DNA of 64,000 nucleotides from Polytrichum commune (Eukaryota > Streptophyta > Polytrichopsida > Polytrichales > Polytrichaceae). How positions within the stretch are numbered: position 1 is the first letter of the stretch; every line of letters begins with the position of its first letter. Below, one piece after another: positions 24,746-35,453 of this stretch. Both the position numbers and the translations under genes were made by a program. A model generated the notes under the pieces. It was given only the letters and a program-made list of their open reading frames with translations, made no database searches and had not been told where the DNA came from. The DNA is taken from NCBI GenBank assembly GCA_950295325.1, contig OX485807.1, forward strand, positions 4,962,501 to 5,026,500, given 5' to 3'.

Positions 24746-26104
24746 TCAAATTTTTCATTTTTGGTTGTATTTCTGAGCTAGAATGGCCCAGTAATGAGAG
24801 CAAATGAGTGATACAAGTGTTTGAAAGCTTAGTTCGTCATTTCTTGCAACCCTCAAGAAGATTTTGAGAGAAATCTTCCCATTTTTCTTTTGTTGTCTCT
24901 TGTATTTTCTTCAATTGTTGATGGTTGAATCTTGAGATTCCATTTAGTTTCAAGATTCTCAAGTCACATTTTCTTGCTTGCAAATTGTGAAGCAAAGTTT
25001 AATTTAAATACAAACATAAACCACAATCAAAATCCGATTTAGTTTTAATTTTGGTTGAGCTCCGGACGGATCCGGAGCTCACCGGACCCTCTTGGAGCTC
25101 TTGGAGCTCCTGGAGCTCCAATTCTGAATCCCGGGCGGCAGATCCCGGGCCGGGGGCGGGCGGGCGGCGCCAGCCGGGCCCCGCGGCGAGCTGGCAGCGG
25201 GCCGGGCCGGGGGCGGGCGGGCGGCAGCCAGGCCCAGGTGGCGGGCGGCGCCAGCCTGGCCCCCCCCTTCAAGGTAAGCCCTTCCCCCCCTTCAATGGTT
25301 TAACTTAATTAAATTAATTAACTTAGTTAATTATGTTAGTTAATTAAGTTAGTTAATTAAATTAGGTTAGCTTAATTAGGTTAGGTTCATTAGTTTAAGT
25401 TAATTAAGTTAGGTTGAGTTAAATTAAATTAATTAAGTTAATTCATTTAAGTTAATTAAGTTAATTAAGTTAATTTTTTGTTTTTGTTTTTGTTTTGTTT
25501 TTGTTTTTGGTTTTTTTGTTTTAATTTCTTTAATTTCTTTTAATTTCTTTTCCTCTTTTCATCAAACCAAATATTTTTATTGTTATTTTTTTTTTTTTTT
25601 CCTTTTTTTTTTACTTTCACCTTTCGAACTTGCCATTTCATTTCCACAAACTTTGAGGCTCAAATTTGGGGGCATAATAGCTCCGATTGGAGTGAAATTT
25701 GAGCCTATTTTGTGTGAAATTTGCCAAGGAATCCAATGGTGTAATTGGATTGTTGATTGGAATTCAAAATCATTGCTGAAATTGCTAATTTCAACGCTGA
25801 TTTTTGTTTTTGGGAGCAAATTAACTCCAATTGGAGTGAAATTTGAGCCTAATTTGTGTGAAATCTTCCTAGGAGTCCATTGGTGCACTTAGTTTGATGA
25901 TTGGAGTCCATAATCACCTTGGAAATGAGCATTTTCAACGCTGATTTTTAATTTTAATTACCAATCTCAAACCTTTGCACAATTTTGGAATTCTGGAGGC
26001 ATATACATTTGGCATTTGGCAAGGGATTGCCATTTAGATAGTCCGCAACAGGTGCAGGTTGCCATTACCTTGTAGATAGTTGCAGGTAATCAAGTGATTA
26101 TTTT
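24746..26104 (+). other. Retrotransposon 5' leader with extreme composition
   Basis: About 1.36 kb without a credible gene. In order it holds: ordinary sequence; GGAGCTC-type repeats (25061-25118); a very GC-rich block with GGGCCGGGGGCGGGCGGGCG repeated (25130-25262); a TTAATTAA/TTAGTTAA tract (25300-25480); T/G homopolymer-like sequence (25480-25610); and a direct duplication of about 125 bp (25681-25806 and 25825-25955, both with TTGGAGTGAAATTTGAGCCT and TTTCAACGCTGATTTTT). The proline- and glycine-rich frames over the GC block are compositional. Confidence 0.75.
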
Positions 26105-29100
26105 ATGGTGCAAACTAGGAGCCGATATTATCGATCTCCATCACCAAATTACTTGGAGGACGTGGACACCACAAATCTTGAGCCAGAGGTAGATACCAAC
26201 GAGGCTTTTGAGCCTATTTCGGCGTTGGACACTACTAGTAGGCTTCGGATTTGGAGTGTTGGCACGTTCGACGAAATGGAGGACGATCACCACGGTTCAG
26301 TGCGTGATCGGTTCTCAGGTCGAGCTGGGGGCATTTCCTTGCCCGACTGGAAACTCCGGTTTCGTACCTGGATTAAGGAGAAGCGTCAAAGGTCTTCCAA
26401 TTTCAATGATTGGTATGCCTTTGAGCTTCTGCCTCAACATTTGGAGTATGAGGCACTCCAAACTTATGAACGCTGGACAGAGGGTCATCAGCGACAACTT
26501 CGGGAGGTGGAGCAGTATTGGGAGGCTCGGGTTGAGCTCATTTCAGCCCTTAAGGATGGGGCGGTTGCTACCTTAGCTCCACCCACCTTAAAGGAGGAGG
26601 AATCGCCGGCGGAGTCTAAGGACACGGAACTGGCACTTGGGCCAATGGTGGCTAGCAGTAGCACGGCAACCCTTTCACGGGTGGCACGTGCTACACAGGC
26701 AGCATTGACGGCTGTTGGTCCACCACCTCCGTTTAATCCCCTTACTGAATTTGTCGCACATTTGGAAGTGGAGTATGGTGGGTTTCGGCGAGACCAGATG
26801 CAGCGCATCCAGGATTTCCGCCAAGAGAAGGATGATACTCCACGGACCATGTATACGGGACTCGCGCGATTTGCTGTGGAGTCGGGAGGTGTTTTTGCTG
26901 AGAGTCAGCTTGTTAAAATCTTTTTGTCTAAGATTGACAAGCGGCTACTTGAGTTGGCATCACCTCGGATTATCCTCGACTACGAGGGCCGAGCTACACT
27001 TGCACAAGCGTTTGCCGTGGTTGAGAGATGTGATCGGGCTCTTTGCCAACATGATGCCACGGATATGGTATCTTGGATGACAGAGAGTCCGAAACCAAGA
27101 AGAATTGTCACAGCTACTAGTAGTTTAGCTGAAACTCAACCCGTCAAGGAGCAAAAGATTTTGCATTGTTGGGGTTGTGGAGAATCTGGTCATTCGAAGA
27201 ATGATTCCAATTGTCCGAAGAGGAAGAAGACCCAACCTTTAGGAAAATTAAAACAAAAGGTAGAACCAATAAAGGCGGGGGAAAATTCTAGGAAGAGACA
27301 ATTTAAATGTAGCCATTGTGGTGGCACTAATCACGATGTGGATCATTGTTTCCAACTTCATCTTGAGATGCGGCCTGCCAGTTATGTCACTGGCAGATCT
27401 CCACGGGAGCAGAGTCTGGAGGCTAAGGTAGCAGAACTTGAGCAAAAGCTCAAATCTTCTGCGTCTTTTGCTCAGATTTCTGAGCCGCATGTGGGTGGTG
27501 GCACCTCGGGCTCGGACATGTATATGTTTGGAGCAGCTGGAGAGGTGGTGGCGGCGGCTTCTACCCGCTCACAAACATTGGCAAATGCGGTGGCTTCCAC
27601 GAGTGGTGGTAGCAACGAGGTGCCACATCCTCGCCATGCCGGACCTGCGGATCAAATTGGTCAAGCACGTTTACCTCTCTCATTTGGACTGGTAGACACC
27701 ACTGTTGTTGGGGCTAAAAACCCGGTACCTTTGAGAGATGGGGATTCCATCTCGAAGGATGTTACGCAGGCATTGGCATATAAAATTCTCCATATGCCAA
27801 TTTTCTCGGGTTCGGAGTTGATGGCTCTGGATTTGAAGCCTGCTGCAGTTTTTCATTTAGCTGGGAGAATGTTAGAAGGTAAGGCGGATTTGCCATCCCT
27901 TCAAGTATTCCAAGCTGTTGTTGACGTACCTGTGGCTGAGGAGGTGGAAGACTTAGCCAATTTGCGAGCGGGTCTTGCGGATGCGGCGATCATTGCTTTT
28001 GGTAAGCAAACTGATATTCCTCCAGCATCAATTTTAGCAGTGGATACGTCATTTTTGAATTATGCGTCGGGAGCGGCATATCTTGCAGACATTTTTGCAA
28101 GGCCTGCTCGCGAACGGCATAATTTGCAACCTGGAGTTGTACGGCTGATGAATGACAAATCTTTGTTTGTCGTTTCACGCACGGATATGCCCACTATCCG
28201 TGCTACACCACTGAGAGTTATGATGGATTCCGGTGCTCAACCGGTTATGATTGGCAAAGGACTTGCTGACAGTCTTGGATTGACGCCAGCAAGCTTGGAT
28301 CCTTGTCCATTCACTATTGTGACTTCAGTAGGGGACACTGAACGTGCAACAGGTTACACCAAGACACCTCTACGTTTGATTTTTCATGTGGGGGCAGGGC
28401 CTACTTACATTCATTTGTCAATGAAGTGTGTTGTTACTAATGCTACCAATTATGATATACTTGTTGGTCAGCAAGCTCTTTACCCACTTGGCTTTGGTTT
28501 GGATAATTGGACGGAAGAGGCATGGATTAAACCGGGATGGTCCACTGGAGATGGCAGGAAGGTATTTATTCCCGTCACATTTGCAGCTACTGCTATGACT
28601 ATGGTTGCGGAGGCAATGTTTGGTTGTAGCGGTTCAGTTACAGATTTGCCTTGTGCTCCAGTTTTATTGGAGGAAACAATGGACTACACTTATAATGCGG
28701 CAGAACAACAATTTTTACCATCTTTTCAAATTCCTGCTCGACATTTCAAGGATCCACCTCCACCATGGCGAACTCCTAAGGAGTTATCCGACCATTGTCG
28801 ACACATTGTAGCGGATTTGGAGCTTGGAGAGGCACCTCCAACTTCATCCTCATTTTCTTTTGCTCAACCCATTCGTTGGCAACCATCATCTGAAGGTATT
28901 GTCCTTGTGGAGATCTTTGGAGGCATTGGCACATGTTTGGCGGCAATGTTAGAAGCTGGAATTACAGTTTGGCGATATATTCATGTGGACAATGGGTATG
29001 CAGCCAACAGAGCCGTCCAACACCACATCCAACAATTGTTGTTGAGATACCCCGCACAATTGTCAGCCTCTGCCATTCATGGATGTTGTGGTCAACTTCC

Positions 29101-30202
29101 TCAAGATGTCACTATGATTAGTGATGAGGATTTGAGAAGGTTGGGCCACGTGGATTTGATTATTGCAGGATGGCCTTGTCAAGGCCATTCGCGGGCAGGA
29201 ACTGGCCAGGGATTGGATGATCCTAGGTCTAGTTTGTTTGCGGATTTGATGCGATTGACGCAATGGTGGTTTACCCACCAATCAACTCCGCCAAGGTACA
29301 TTTTCAAAAATGTACCATTATTGGGTGATACCCGGCACAAAGTGGTGAAGGATGGTGAGTACATTAACCAAATTCTGGGTACTCCAACATTTCTGGATGC
29401 TGCATCTTTGGGATCCTTTGCTCATCGGCCTCGTTGGTTTTGGACCAACTTGGTATCACCTCGGGTGCTTTCAGCGGCGATTGCCCGCATTCCCCGCCTT
29501 ATGGATCGCAAGGTGGATGACATTTTAGATGATCATCGTGTTTTCTTGGCAGTTACCAAGGATGACACCTTGCCATTTGTATTAATTAACAAGGTGGGAA
29601 TTCCGAGAGGTGCACTACCTACTTTTGTGACATATCCACAGTCTTTTGCATTTCGATCTCGTAGACCTGGCATGGTTTGGGATTCAAAATCCCAAACTTA
29701 TGAAGAGCCTACGGCAGATGAGCGGGAACGCGCCATGGGTTTTCTTACAGATACCACGACTGCTCACGGGCTTCAGGAAGGTCAGAGACGTTTTCTATTG
29801 GGGCAAGCTATGGATCTTAATAGCATTGTGTGGATAATTGGAATTTGTCTTGCTGTTCAACAACGTATGGATGACCAATTGCTTACTCTGAGGGCAGAGA
29901 ACAATGGTCAGGGGGCAATGGAGCCGCAATCCAAGGATCACATTGAGATCAATGACACCGAGGGTTTATTTCCTTTGAAACTTTATATTGCGGAAGAGCT
30001 TCGAGCCCAACCTGTTTTTTCGGTTTTGGCCCAAGAGTTTGGAAAGTTGGAGGCCCATAAAATGTTTCCACTTCTATTTCTTGGTGATACTTCATATGTG
30101 GGTAGCTATTTAGCTACACAAACTGATTGTAGTGGAGAGGATACGCATTTGGATTCAAGTGCAGATGATGGGGACAAAGGTGTTGCCCTCTCCACGGACT
30201 AG
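26105..30202 (+). CDS. Gag-protease-DNA cytosine methyltransferase polyprotein
   Basis: 1365 codons from ATG 26105. Residues 1-350 are Gag-like. Two zinc knuckles follow: CWGCGESGHSKNDSNC (about 355-370, with an unusual 6-residue last spacer) and CSHCGGTNHDVDHC (about 402-415, canonical). A short coiled coil (SLEAKVAELEQKLKS, about 437) and a linker lead to the retroviral-type protease with catalytic DSGA at Asp708. Residues 925-1290 form a C5-cytosine methyltransferase: motif I EIFGGIGTCLAAMLEAG (936), motif IV GWPCQGHSRAG with the catalytic Cys at 1025, FKNV at 1067-1070 where ENV is expected (Lys1068 replaces the conserved Glu), AHRPRWFWTNL (1106), ERERAMGF (about 1207) and LLGQAMD (1231). 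Motif spacing and the HRxRxFWxNL block resemble DNMT3/DRM; PCQ resembles the DNMT1/bacterial type. The stop is TAG in a leaky context, with pol in the same frame. Confidence 0.9.
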   Translation: MVQTRSRYYRSPSPNYLEDVDTTNLEPEVDTNEAFEPISALDTTSRLRIWSVGTFDEMEDDHHGSVRDRFSGRAGGISLPDWKLRFRTWIKEKRQRSSNFNDWYAFELLPQHLEYEALQTYERWTEGHQRQLREVEQYWEARVELISALKDGAVATLAPPTLKEEESPAESKDTELALGPMVASSSTATLSRVARATQAALTAVGPPPPFNPLTEFVAHLEVEYGGFRRDQMQRIQDFRQEKDDTPRTMYTGLARFAVESGGVFAESQLVKIFLSKIDKRLLELASPRIILDYEGRATLAQAFAVVERCDRALCQHDATDMVSWMTESPKPRRIVTATSSLAETQPVKEQKILHCWGCGESGHSKNDSNCPKRKKTQPLGKLKQKVEPIKAGENSRKRQFKCSHCGGTNHDVDHCFQLHLEMRPASYVTGRSPREQSLEAKVAELEQKLKSSASFAQISEPHVGGGTSGSDMYMFGAAGEVVAAASTRSQTLANAVASTSGGSNEVPHPRHAGPADQIGQARLPLSFGLVDTTVVGAKNPVPLRDGDSISKDVTQALAYKILHMPIFSGSELMALDLKPAAVFHLAGRMLEGKADLPSLQVFQAVVDVPVAEEVEDLANLRAGLADAAIIAFGKQTDIPPASILAVDTSFLNYASGAAYLADIFARPARERHNLQPGVVRLMNDKSLFVVSRTDMPTIRATPLRVMMDSGAQPVMIGKGLADSLGLTPASLDPCPFTIVTSVGDTERATGYTKTPLRLIFHVGAGPTYIHLSMKCVVTNATNYDILVGQQALYPLGFGLDNWTEEAWIKPGWSTGDGRKVFIPVTFAATAMTMVAEAMFGCSGSVTDLPCAPVLLEETMDYTYNAAEQQFLPSFQIPARHFKDPPPPWRTPKELSDHCRHIVADLELGEAPPTSSSFSFAQPIRWQPSSEGIVLVEIFGGIGTCLAAMLEAGITVWRYIHVDNGYAANRAVQHHIQQLLLRYPAQLSASAIHGCCGQLPQDVTMISDEDLRRLGHVDLIIAGWPCQGHSRAGTGQGLDDPRSSLFADLMRLTQWWFTHQSTPPRYIFKNVPLLGDTRHKVVKDGEYINQILGTPTFLDAASLGSFAHRPRWFWTNLVSPRVLSAAIARIPRLMDRKVDDILDDHRVFLAVTKDDTLPFVLINKVGIPRGALPTFVTYPQSFAFRSRRPGMVWDSKSQTYEEPTADERERAMGFLTDTTTAHGLQEGQRRFLLGQAMDLNSIVWIIGICLAVQQRMDDQLLTLRAENNGQGAMEPQSKDHIEINDTEGLFPLKLYIAEELRAQPVFSVLAQEFGKLEAHKMFPLLFLGDTSYVGSYLATQTDCSGEDTHLDSSADDGDKGVALSTD

Positions 30203-30208
30203 CAATCA
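30200..30208 (+). promoter_or_regulatory. Candidate stop-codon readthrough signal
   Basis: The stop and next six bases read TAG CAA TCA. This matches UAG-CAR-YYA, the TMV-type readthrough context, and the reverse transcriptase frame follows with no shift. None of the three later stops in this copy has such a context (TGA TGT CAA, TAG GAA GAC, TGA AGT TTT). Confidence 0.5.
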
Positions 30209-31880
30209 CAGGCTGTGCTGGCATCAAGTGGCAATCCTTCTATGAAGAAGGAAACCACGGAGTTTGACGATTGGCCAATTGAAGTGGGGCCAAAGCTTAC
30301 TGGTGCCGAAGCACGAAAGGTACGGGCATTTATTCGCTCTTACCGTAATTGTTTTGCCTTTAGTCTTCATGATCTTGAAGGATATAAAGGTAAACCTGTT
30401 CGTATTCAACTCGAGGACGACCACCCTATTTTCAGACGGCCGTACAGACTTAGTACCTCTGAAAGGTTGGGTGTTCAAACTTGATGTCAAGAGTTATTGG
30501 CAGCGGAATTGATTGAACTCTCCAATGGAGAGTATGCTTGTGCCACGGTTATGCCGTCAAAGAAGGATATCTTTGGCAACTGGACGGAAAAACGGATGTG
30601 TGGTGATTATCGTCCAGTCAACCGTAAGACCAAGTCGGATCGATATCCAATGCCGATGCCGGAGGAGTTGTTTGATGCACTGGGATTTTTCTAGAATCTT
30701 CAGCACTCTGGATTTGAGGTCTGGTTATCACCAATTACCTTTGTTGTTGGGTGATCGGGTGAAGACCGCATTTTGGAGAATTGATAAAGATGGCAAGGAT
30801 CAACTTTATCATTGGAAATTTTTACCATTTGGTCTCAAGAATGCACCAGCTGAATTTCAGCGGGTGATGGACCAATTATTGGCTGGTTTGCCGTTTGCTA
30901 GATGTTACATTGATGATGTTATCATCTTTAGTAATAGTCCACATGATCATGTGAGACATTTGCAAGCGGTATTTGAACGACTTCAATGGTGGGGACTCCG
31001 TTTACATCATGGAAAATGTAAGTTTTTCCATGATCAATTGCCCTATTTAGGCCACATGATTGTTCCTGGCGGTCTTGGTGTGCAACAGGCGAAGGTAGAT
31101 GCTTTGCACAAAATTCCCGCACGTAGTAATGTACCACGGCTTCGTACATTTTTAGGATTGGCAAATTATTATAAGAGGTTTGTCAAAAACTTTAGTTTGA
31201 TTGCCAAACCTCTTACCATTCTCACGGAGAAAGACCAACCATGGATTTGGAGTCGGGAACAACAACAGGCATTTGATACATTGAAGCAGAGGCTCGGTTC
31301 AGCACCAGTGCTTCGACGCCCGGATGTGTCTAGAGCTTTTCAATTGCACACGGATTGGAGTGCAGTGGGATTGGGAGCGGTATTGACACAGAAAGATGAA
31401 GAGGGAAAGGAATATGTGGTGGCTTATGCATCTAGAAGCAATAATAGTGCTGAATCTAATTATTCTTCTTATGAAGGCAAGGCCTTGGCGGCCGTTTGGG
31501 CCATTGCACATTTTCGACCTTATTTGTATGGGCAAAAGTTTACTTTGGTGACTGATCATCAGCCTTTAAAATGGCTTATGGAATCAGATAAGCTCACCAG
31601 GAAACTTGCTAGGTGGGCATTGTTACTTCATGAATATGATTTTGAAGTTGTTCACCGAGCAGGAATTGCCAACTTGGATGCAGACGGATTGTCTCGCAAT
31701 CCAAGTCCTTCAGATGAGGATTTAACTGGAGCCAGGTGGCATGGAGATTGTGATCGTGAGGCAGTGTCGGGTTGGCATGCTGCCACATATCTCAGAATGA
31801 TGTCGGGATTGGCTACTGAGATCCTTGTAGAAGAACAAGATGAGGAGATTGATAAATCTTTCGTTGTTAGTGATGTGTAG
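30203..31880 (+). pseudogene. Reverse transcriptase and RNase H (broken)
   Basis: In frame with the upstream ORF. N-terminal RT sequence (KVRAFIRSYRNCFAF, FRRPYRLS) is interrupted by TGA at 30482-30484. The RT continues through KRMCGDYRPVNRKT until a +1/-1 shift in a T run near 30687, after which the other frame carries FSTLDLRSGYHQ, FLPFGLKNAP and the catalytic CYIDDVIIF, then LGLANYYKRFV. RNase H follows with LHTDWSAVGLG, YEGKALAAVWA and VTDHQPLKWL, so the acidic residues are present. It ends at TAG 31878-31880, beyond which the same frame continues into integrase. In a live relative this would be one continuous pol. This copy cannot make full-length RT. Confidence 0.9.
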
Positions 31881-33347
31881 GAAGACCAGGCGGTCTTGCA
31901 CAAACTTCAACAAGGGATATTTCCTCTTGGACTATCTGCTATGGAGCGAGATAGAGTTAGTCACCAGATAACAAGGTTTCGTTGGGCAAACAACTTGTTA
32001 TTTCGTGTGTGGCCGAACGGAACGAGGCGCATCGTTCCAAGGCCAGATCAAAGAGCTTCTTTGGTGCGGCAAGTGCACGAGGAGCTTGGACATTTTGGAA
32101 TGCGAAGGACGCACTCTATGTTGCGCAACCAATATTGGTGGACTGGTATGTATCAACAGGTTGCCACTTATGTTTCTCGGTGTGAAGTATGTGACCGGGT
32201 CAGGTGAAGTTTTAATACTTTGTCACCTCAACTTCAGCCTTTACCTATTATGGGCTTGGGATATCGTTGGTCTTTGGATTTTGCCGGACCGCTTACTATC
32301 ACTCCACGTGGCTCCAAGTATGTGCTTGTGATGGTGGAGCATTTTAGTAAGTGGATTGAATTCGTGGTTTTTCCCCAAAATTCCTCAGAATTGGCGGCTA
32401 TGGCATTTCTTGATCGAGTTTTGGCACGGTTTGGAGCACCTGCAGAGGTGTTGACGGATCAAGGGAGAGAATTTCTTGGATCTTTCGAGGCTTTGTGTAC
32501 CAAGGCTTTGATTGATCATCGTACAACTTCCAGAGATCACCCTGAGGCAGATGGTTTAGCTGAACGAGTTGTTCAGACGGTTAAGCGCGGTCTGCGGAAG
32601 TATGGATTGCTTCATGGCAACCATCGCGATTGGGACTTGATGTTACCATGGATAGCAATGGATTACCGTTTCAGTAGGCAAGCATCTTTGGCATCCTATA
32701 GTCCATACCAACTCTTGTATGGACGGGAACCAATTTTACCTAGCTCGGTGCAAGAGAAATTGGCTCCCGTGGTAAACTTGGATGATCCAGATGTTTGGGC
32801 TCAATGTCTTCATGACCGAGCAACGTTCTTCCAAAAGGCCATGCCTATGGCCATGGAGAACTTAAATATTGCTCAACATCGTGACACATTACGGTATGCC
32901 CGGATCCGCAGTGGAGCTTATCGACCTCAGGTTCGTAGATTTTCCAAGGGGGATTATGTTTACTTGCAACGGGAGGCGCCTACAACATTGGATATCAAGG
33001 CTGGGCGCACGATTTTGCGGGTAAAAGATGTATTGCCAAGTGGTATATTATTGCTTGAAGGCAAGGATGGACGGGAATGTCGTGAGCATTCAAAGAATTG
33101 TGCTCCATGTCACCTCCCCATCGACGGCTCTGTGCATCCCGAGTTGGCGGTTGTACCACAGGGTCTGCCTTGTTATGTTTGTGGAGAGAAGAAAAGAACT
33201 GCAACAATGTTATTGTGCGACCAATGTCAACGTGGATGGCACATGGCATGTTTGACACCTCCCCTTTTGATTCTTCCTTCAGGCAATTGGGTTTGTCCTC
33301 ATTGTCGGAAAGCCTCTCATTCCGTGGCCGTTAATGGTCATGATTGA
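31881..33347 (+). pseudogene. Integrase with C-terminal PHD finger (broken)
   Basis: Same frame as RNase H. The HHCC zinc-binding domain (HEELGHFGMRRTHSML ... CEVCDRVR) is cut by TGA at 32205-32207. The catalytic core resumes with WSLDFAGPL (first Asp), LTDQGREF (second Asp) and DGLAERVVQTVKRGL (Glu), so the DDE triad is intact. A C-terminal domain with ILRVKDVLPSGILLLEGKDG resembles the GPY/F region. It ends in a PHD finger (33171-33305): CYVC, 11 residues, CDQC, GWH, MAC, 14 residues, CPHC, a full C4HC3 set. Chromoviruses usually carry a chromodomain here. A role in guiding integration through histone binding is inference. Stop at 33345-33347. Confidence 0.9.
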
Positions 33348-33781
33348 GGATTTTGTAGATGTTTACCACATGTTTTAGTGGTGAAGTTATTATTTAGTTG
33401 GTTGGAAATTTTATGGGATTGAAAATCACATTGAAAGAATTATCCAAGAATTCAACATAAATTGTTGAAGGCGATTAAGGATGGGGCTCAAATTGCACCC
33501 AGCCTACAGTTCTTGGATTACTTTCTCAATCATGAGTTTAATTCCTTAGATTACCACTACCCAATTGAATATGTATAGATGTAGCAACAACTTCATCATG
33601 TTCAACAACTCTACCGATGAGTGTGTTTGTTCCTAGCCGATTAGAAGGGCTCCTTATCTGCTAGTGGGGGCACTTGAAGAGGTGGTTGTTTAGCATTTTA
33701 GTTTGCTATTTTATTTTGCTAATTGATGTTGACGACGACACTCGATCTGTTGTGTTTAATGATCTTAGTTTACACGACAGC
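33348..33781 (+). other. Retrotransposon 3' noncoding region
   Basis: About 430 bp between the pol stop and the 3' LTR. There is no clear polypurine tract next to the LTR (the junction reads TTACACGACAGC then TGTCAC). The best purine-rich stretch, AGTGGGGGCACTTGAAGAGG, lies about 110 bp upstream at 33663-33682. Bases 33673-33779 recur after the LTR. Confidence 0.75.
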
Positions 33782-34212
33782 TGTCACGTGAGGTGACATC
33801 GGGGGCTAAGTCACGTCAATTTAGGAGTAAATGGACTCCATTAGGAGTCCATGTGTGTTTGGATGAGTAATGGACTCCATTGGGAGTCCTAGTTAGTTAT
33901 TCATCCACTCCATGGATGAACTCCACTTAGGATTGGGGTTGTATGGAGAGGAAGGCCTCTTGACTTGCCATTGTTGTCAAGTCAAGTCTTGTGAGTGTGT
34001 TTTGAGAGAGAGAGAGCTTGTTGTTGCTTTCTCATGGCTATGGTGTAGTAGATTATGAATAAAGCCTTTGCATTCTTTCTCCACCACTTGCACTCTTGGA
34101 TTCTCCCTTCGTGGAGTGAGAGATAGCTTGACTCTTGTGTGTGAATTTTAGAGTTTCTTAAGCTTTGTAAGGAGACATTTTAGTTTCTTAAGCTTGGAGA
34201 GAGAAACCCTCA
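33782..34212 (+). repeat. 3' LTR
   Basis: 431 bp, with no difference from 24298-24728 that I could see, including the hairpin (self-primer copy at 33967-33982) and AATAAA. The following base (T) is also shared, after which the two loci diverge. Confidence 0.93.
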
Positions 34213-34213
34213 T

Positions 34214-34320
34214 CTTGAAGAGGTGGTTGTTTAGCATTTTAGTTTGCTATTTTATTTTTCTAATTGATGTTGACGACGACACTCGATTTGTTGTGTTTAA
34301 CGATCTTAGTTTACACGACA
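34214..34320 (+). repeat. Duplicate of the internal 3' end, lying outside the 3' LTR
   Basis: 107 bp matching 33673-33779 without indels and with three substitutions (G/T, C/T, T/C). The junction CTCAT-CTTGAAG sits where the normal downstream sequence is CTCATACTTGAC, so the CTTGA pentamer offers microhomology for template switching. It ends in CA, followed by AGAG. Confidence 0.85.
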
Positions 34321-34324
34321 AGAG

Positions 34325-34359
<35 letters not shown>
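34325..34359. repeat. Poly(A) tract of 35 bases
   Basis: Directly follows AGAG. It probably belongs to the target site: joined to the GA-rich sequence left of the element it would give one purine tract. A retroposed RNA tail is the alternative. Confidence 0.8.
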
Positions 34360-34362
<3 letters not shown>

Positions 34363-34945
34363 AAAACCACAAACCCCTTAACCTTCTCCTACTTAGTAGG
34401 ACCTTATCCTATCCACTAAACCCTCACCCCCTAAACCAACAACAACATGTTCTAAATCAAACATTTAAACCCAAGGCCTTCCCCCTTGCTTCATCAAACA
34501 CTACTCACTTAACCAAAACACTCCCTAATGCCACTAAGCTTCTAATTAACCACACAAAATAGGCTTAAGGCCTAAAACATAAACCACACCAAGCCTCACT
34601 CTTTTTATACTTTTGATATTTCAATAATAACCTCCAATGCAATTCTAAGTAAATTCTAAACCTAAAACAAATATGAGCAACCATTTTGGGCTCATAGCAT
34701 GATAGGTTGGGAGTGTTAAACTAGGGATCTACAAGGACAACTCCTAAACAAGTGACGTCCAATGTGTCCAAGTTTGGCAACTGACCCAATGAATTCGGTA
34801 ACCTTGGCAAGAAGGAACAACAACTTGCATTGAATAGATGAAAACTTTGTAGTTTCCCAAAATCCTCCGGAAGTTCTTGCACTCCTGAGTTCAATATGTT
34901 TAAAACCCACAACTTCGTGAGGCCACCCATAGATGGAGGTAGGCT

Positions 34946-35453
34946 CTCAGGGAGTGCACTATTCATTAAAACCAAGCATCACGTGCGTGCATGCCCCTTA
35001 TTAAAATACCCCTGTATACATTTTATTCTTGCTAAAATCAAGCAATATACTTACAAATCTCATTGCTTCAAAATACATTTCCATACGTATACAAGGGTCC
35101 AAAAATAAATACAGAAATTATATATAACATGTGTACAAATGTTTGGAAATGCAAAAATATGGCCCTATTATATGTATAATATCAAATCATGGATTTTTAG
35201 TTATAAAGTCGTTACTTAGTGGATGAAAAAACGCATGATTCTTGGTCCAGGTCTGACTTGAACGCGTAAACGCGTAAACGCGTACTTTACATATATTTTT
35301 CTATAGCCTTATCTCCAGCCTCATGTATATCTACTTCCTGCTTAATAGCAATATGTCTCTTGTACGTACATTTTGTACATGCTTGTTCTAAATAATACCC
35401 CTTTTGTGCACGCACGTGTATATGTACAGTACTTGAACAGTGCACTCCCTGGG
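34946..35453. mobile_element. hAT-like non-autonomous element in the LRR exon
   Basis: 508 bp with inverted termini CTCAGGGAGTGCACTATTCA and CCCAGGGAGTGCACTGTTCA (18 of 20 matching), flanked on both sides by the 8-bp repeat GGTAGGCT (34938-34945 and 35454-35461). CAGGG-type ends and 8-bp target duplications are typical of hAT elements. No transposase frame. Removing it with one target copy rejoins the LRR frame. Confidence 0.8.

Larger units (their letters stand above)
24298..34320 (+). mobile_element. Ty3/gypsy LTR retrotransposon with methyltransferase and PHD modules
   Basis: Two identical 431-bp LTRs (24298-24728 and 33782-34212, TG...CA) enclose a self-complementary primer site, a 1.36-kb leader, a long gag-protease-methyltransferase frame, then reverse transcriptase, RNase H and integrase in the Ty3/gypsy order, and a C-terminal PHD finger. 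A second copy of the last 107 internal bases follows the 3' LTR. If the element is taken to end there (34320, at CA), both flanks share AGAG (24294-24297 and 34321-34324), and the empty site would be one uninterrupted purine tract. Identical LTRs indicate recent insertion, yet the pol half has three stops and a frameshift, so this copy is not autonomous and was probably mobilised in trans. Confidence 0.93.
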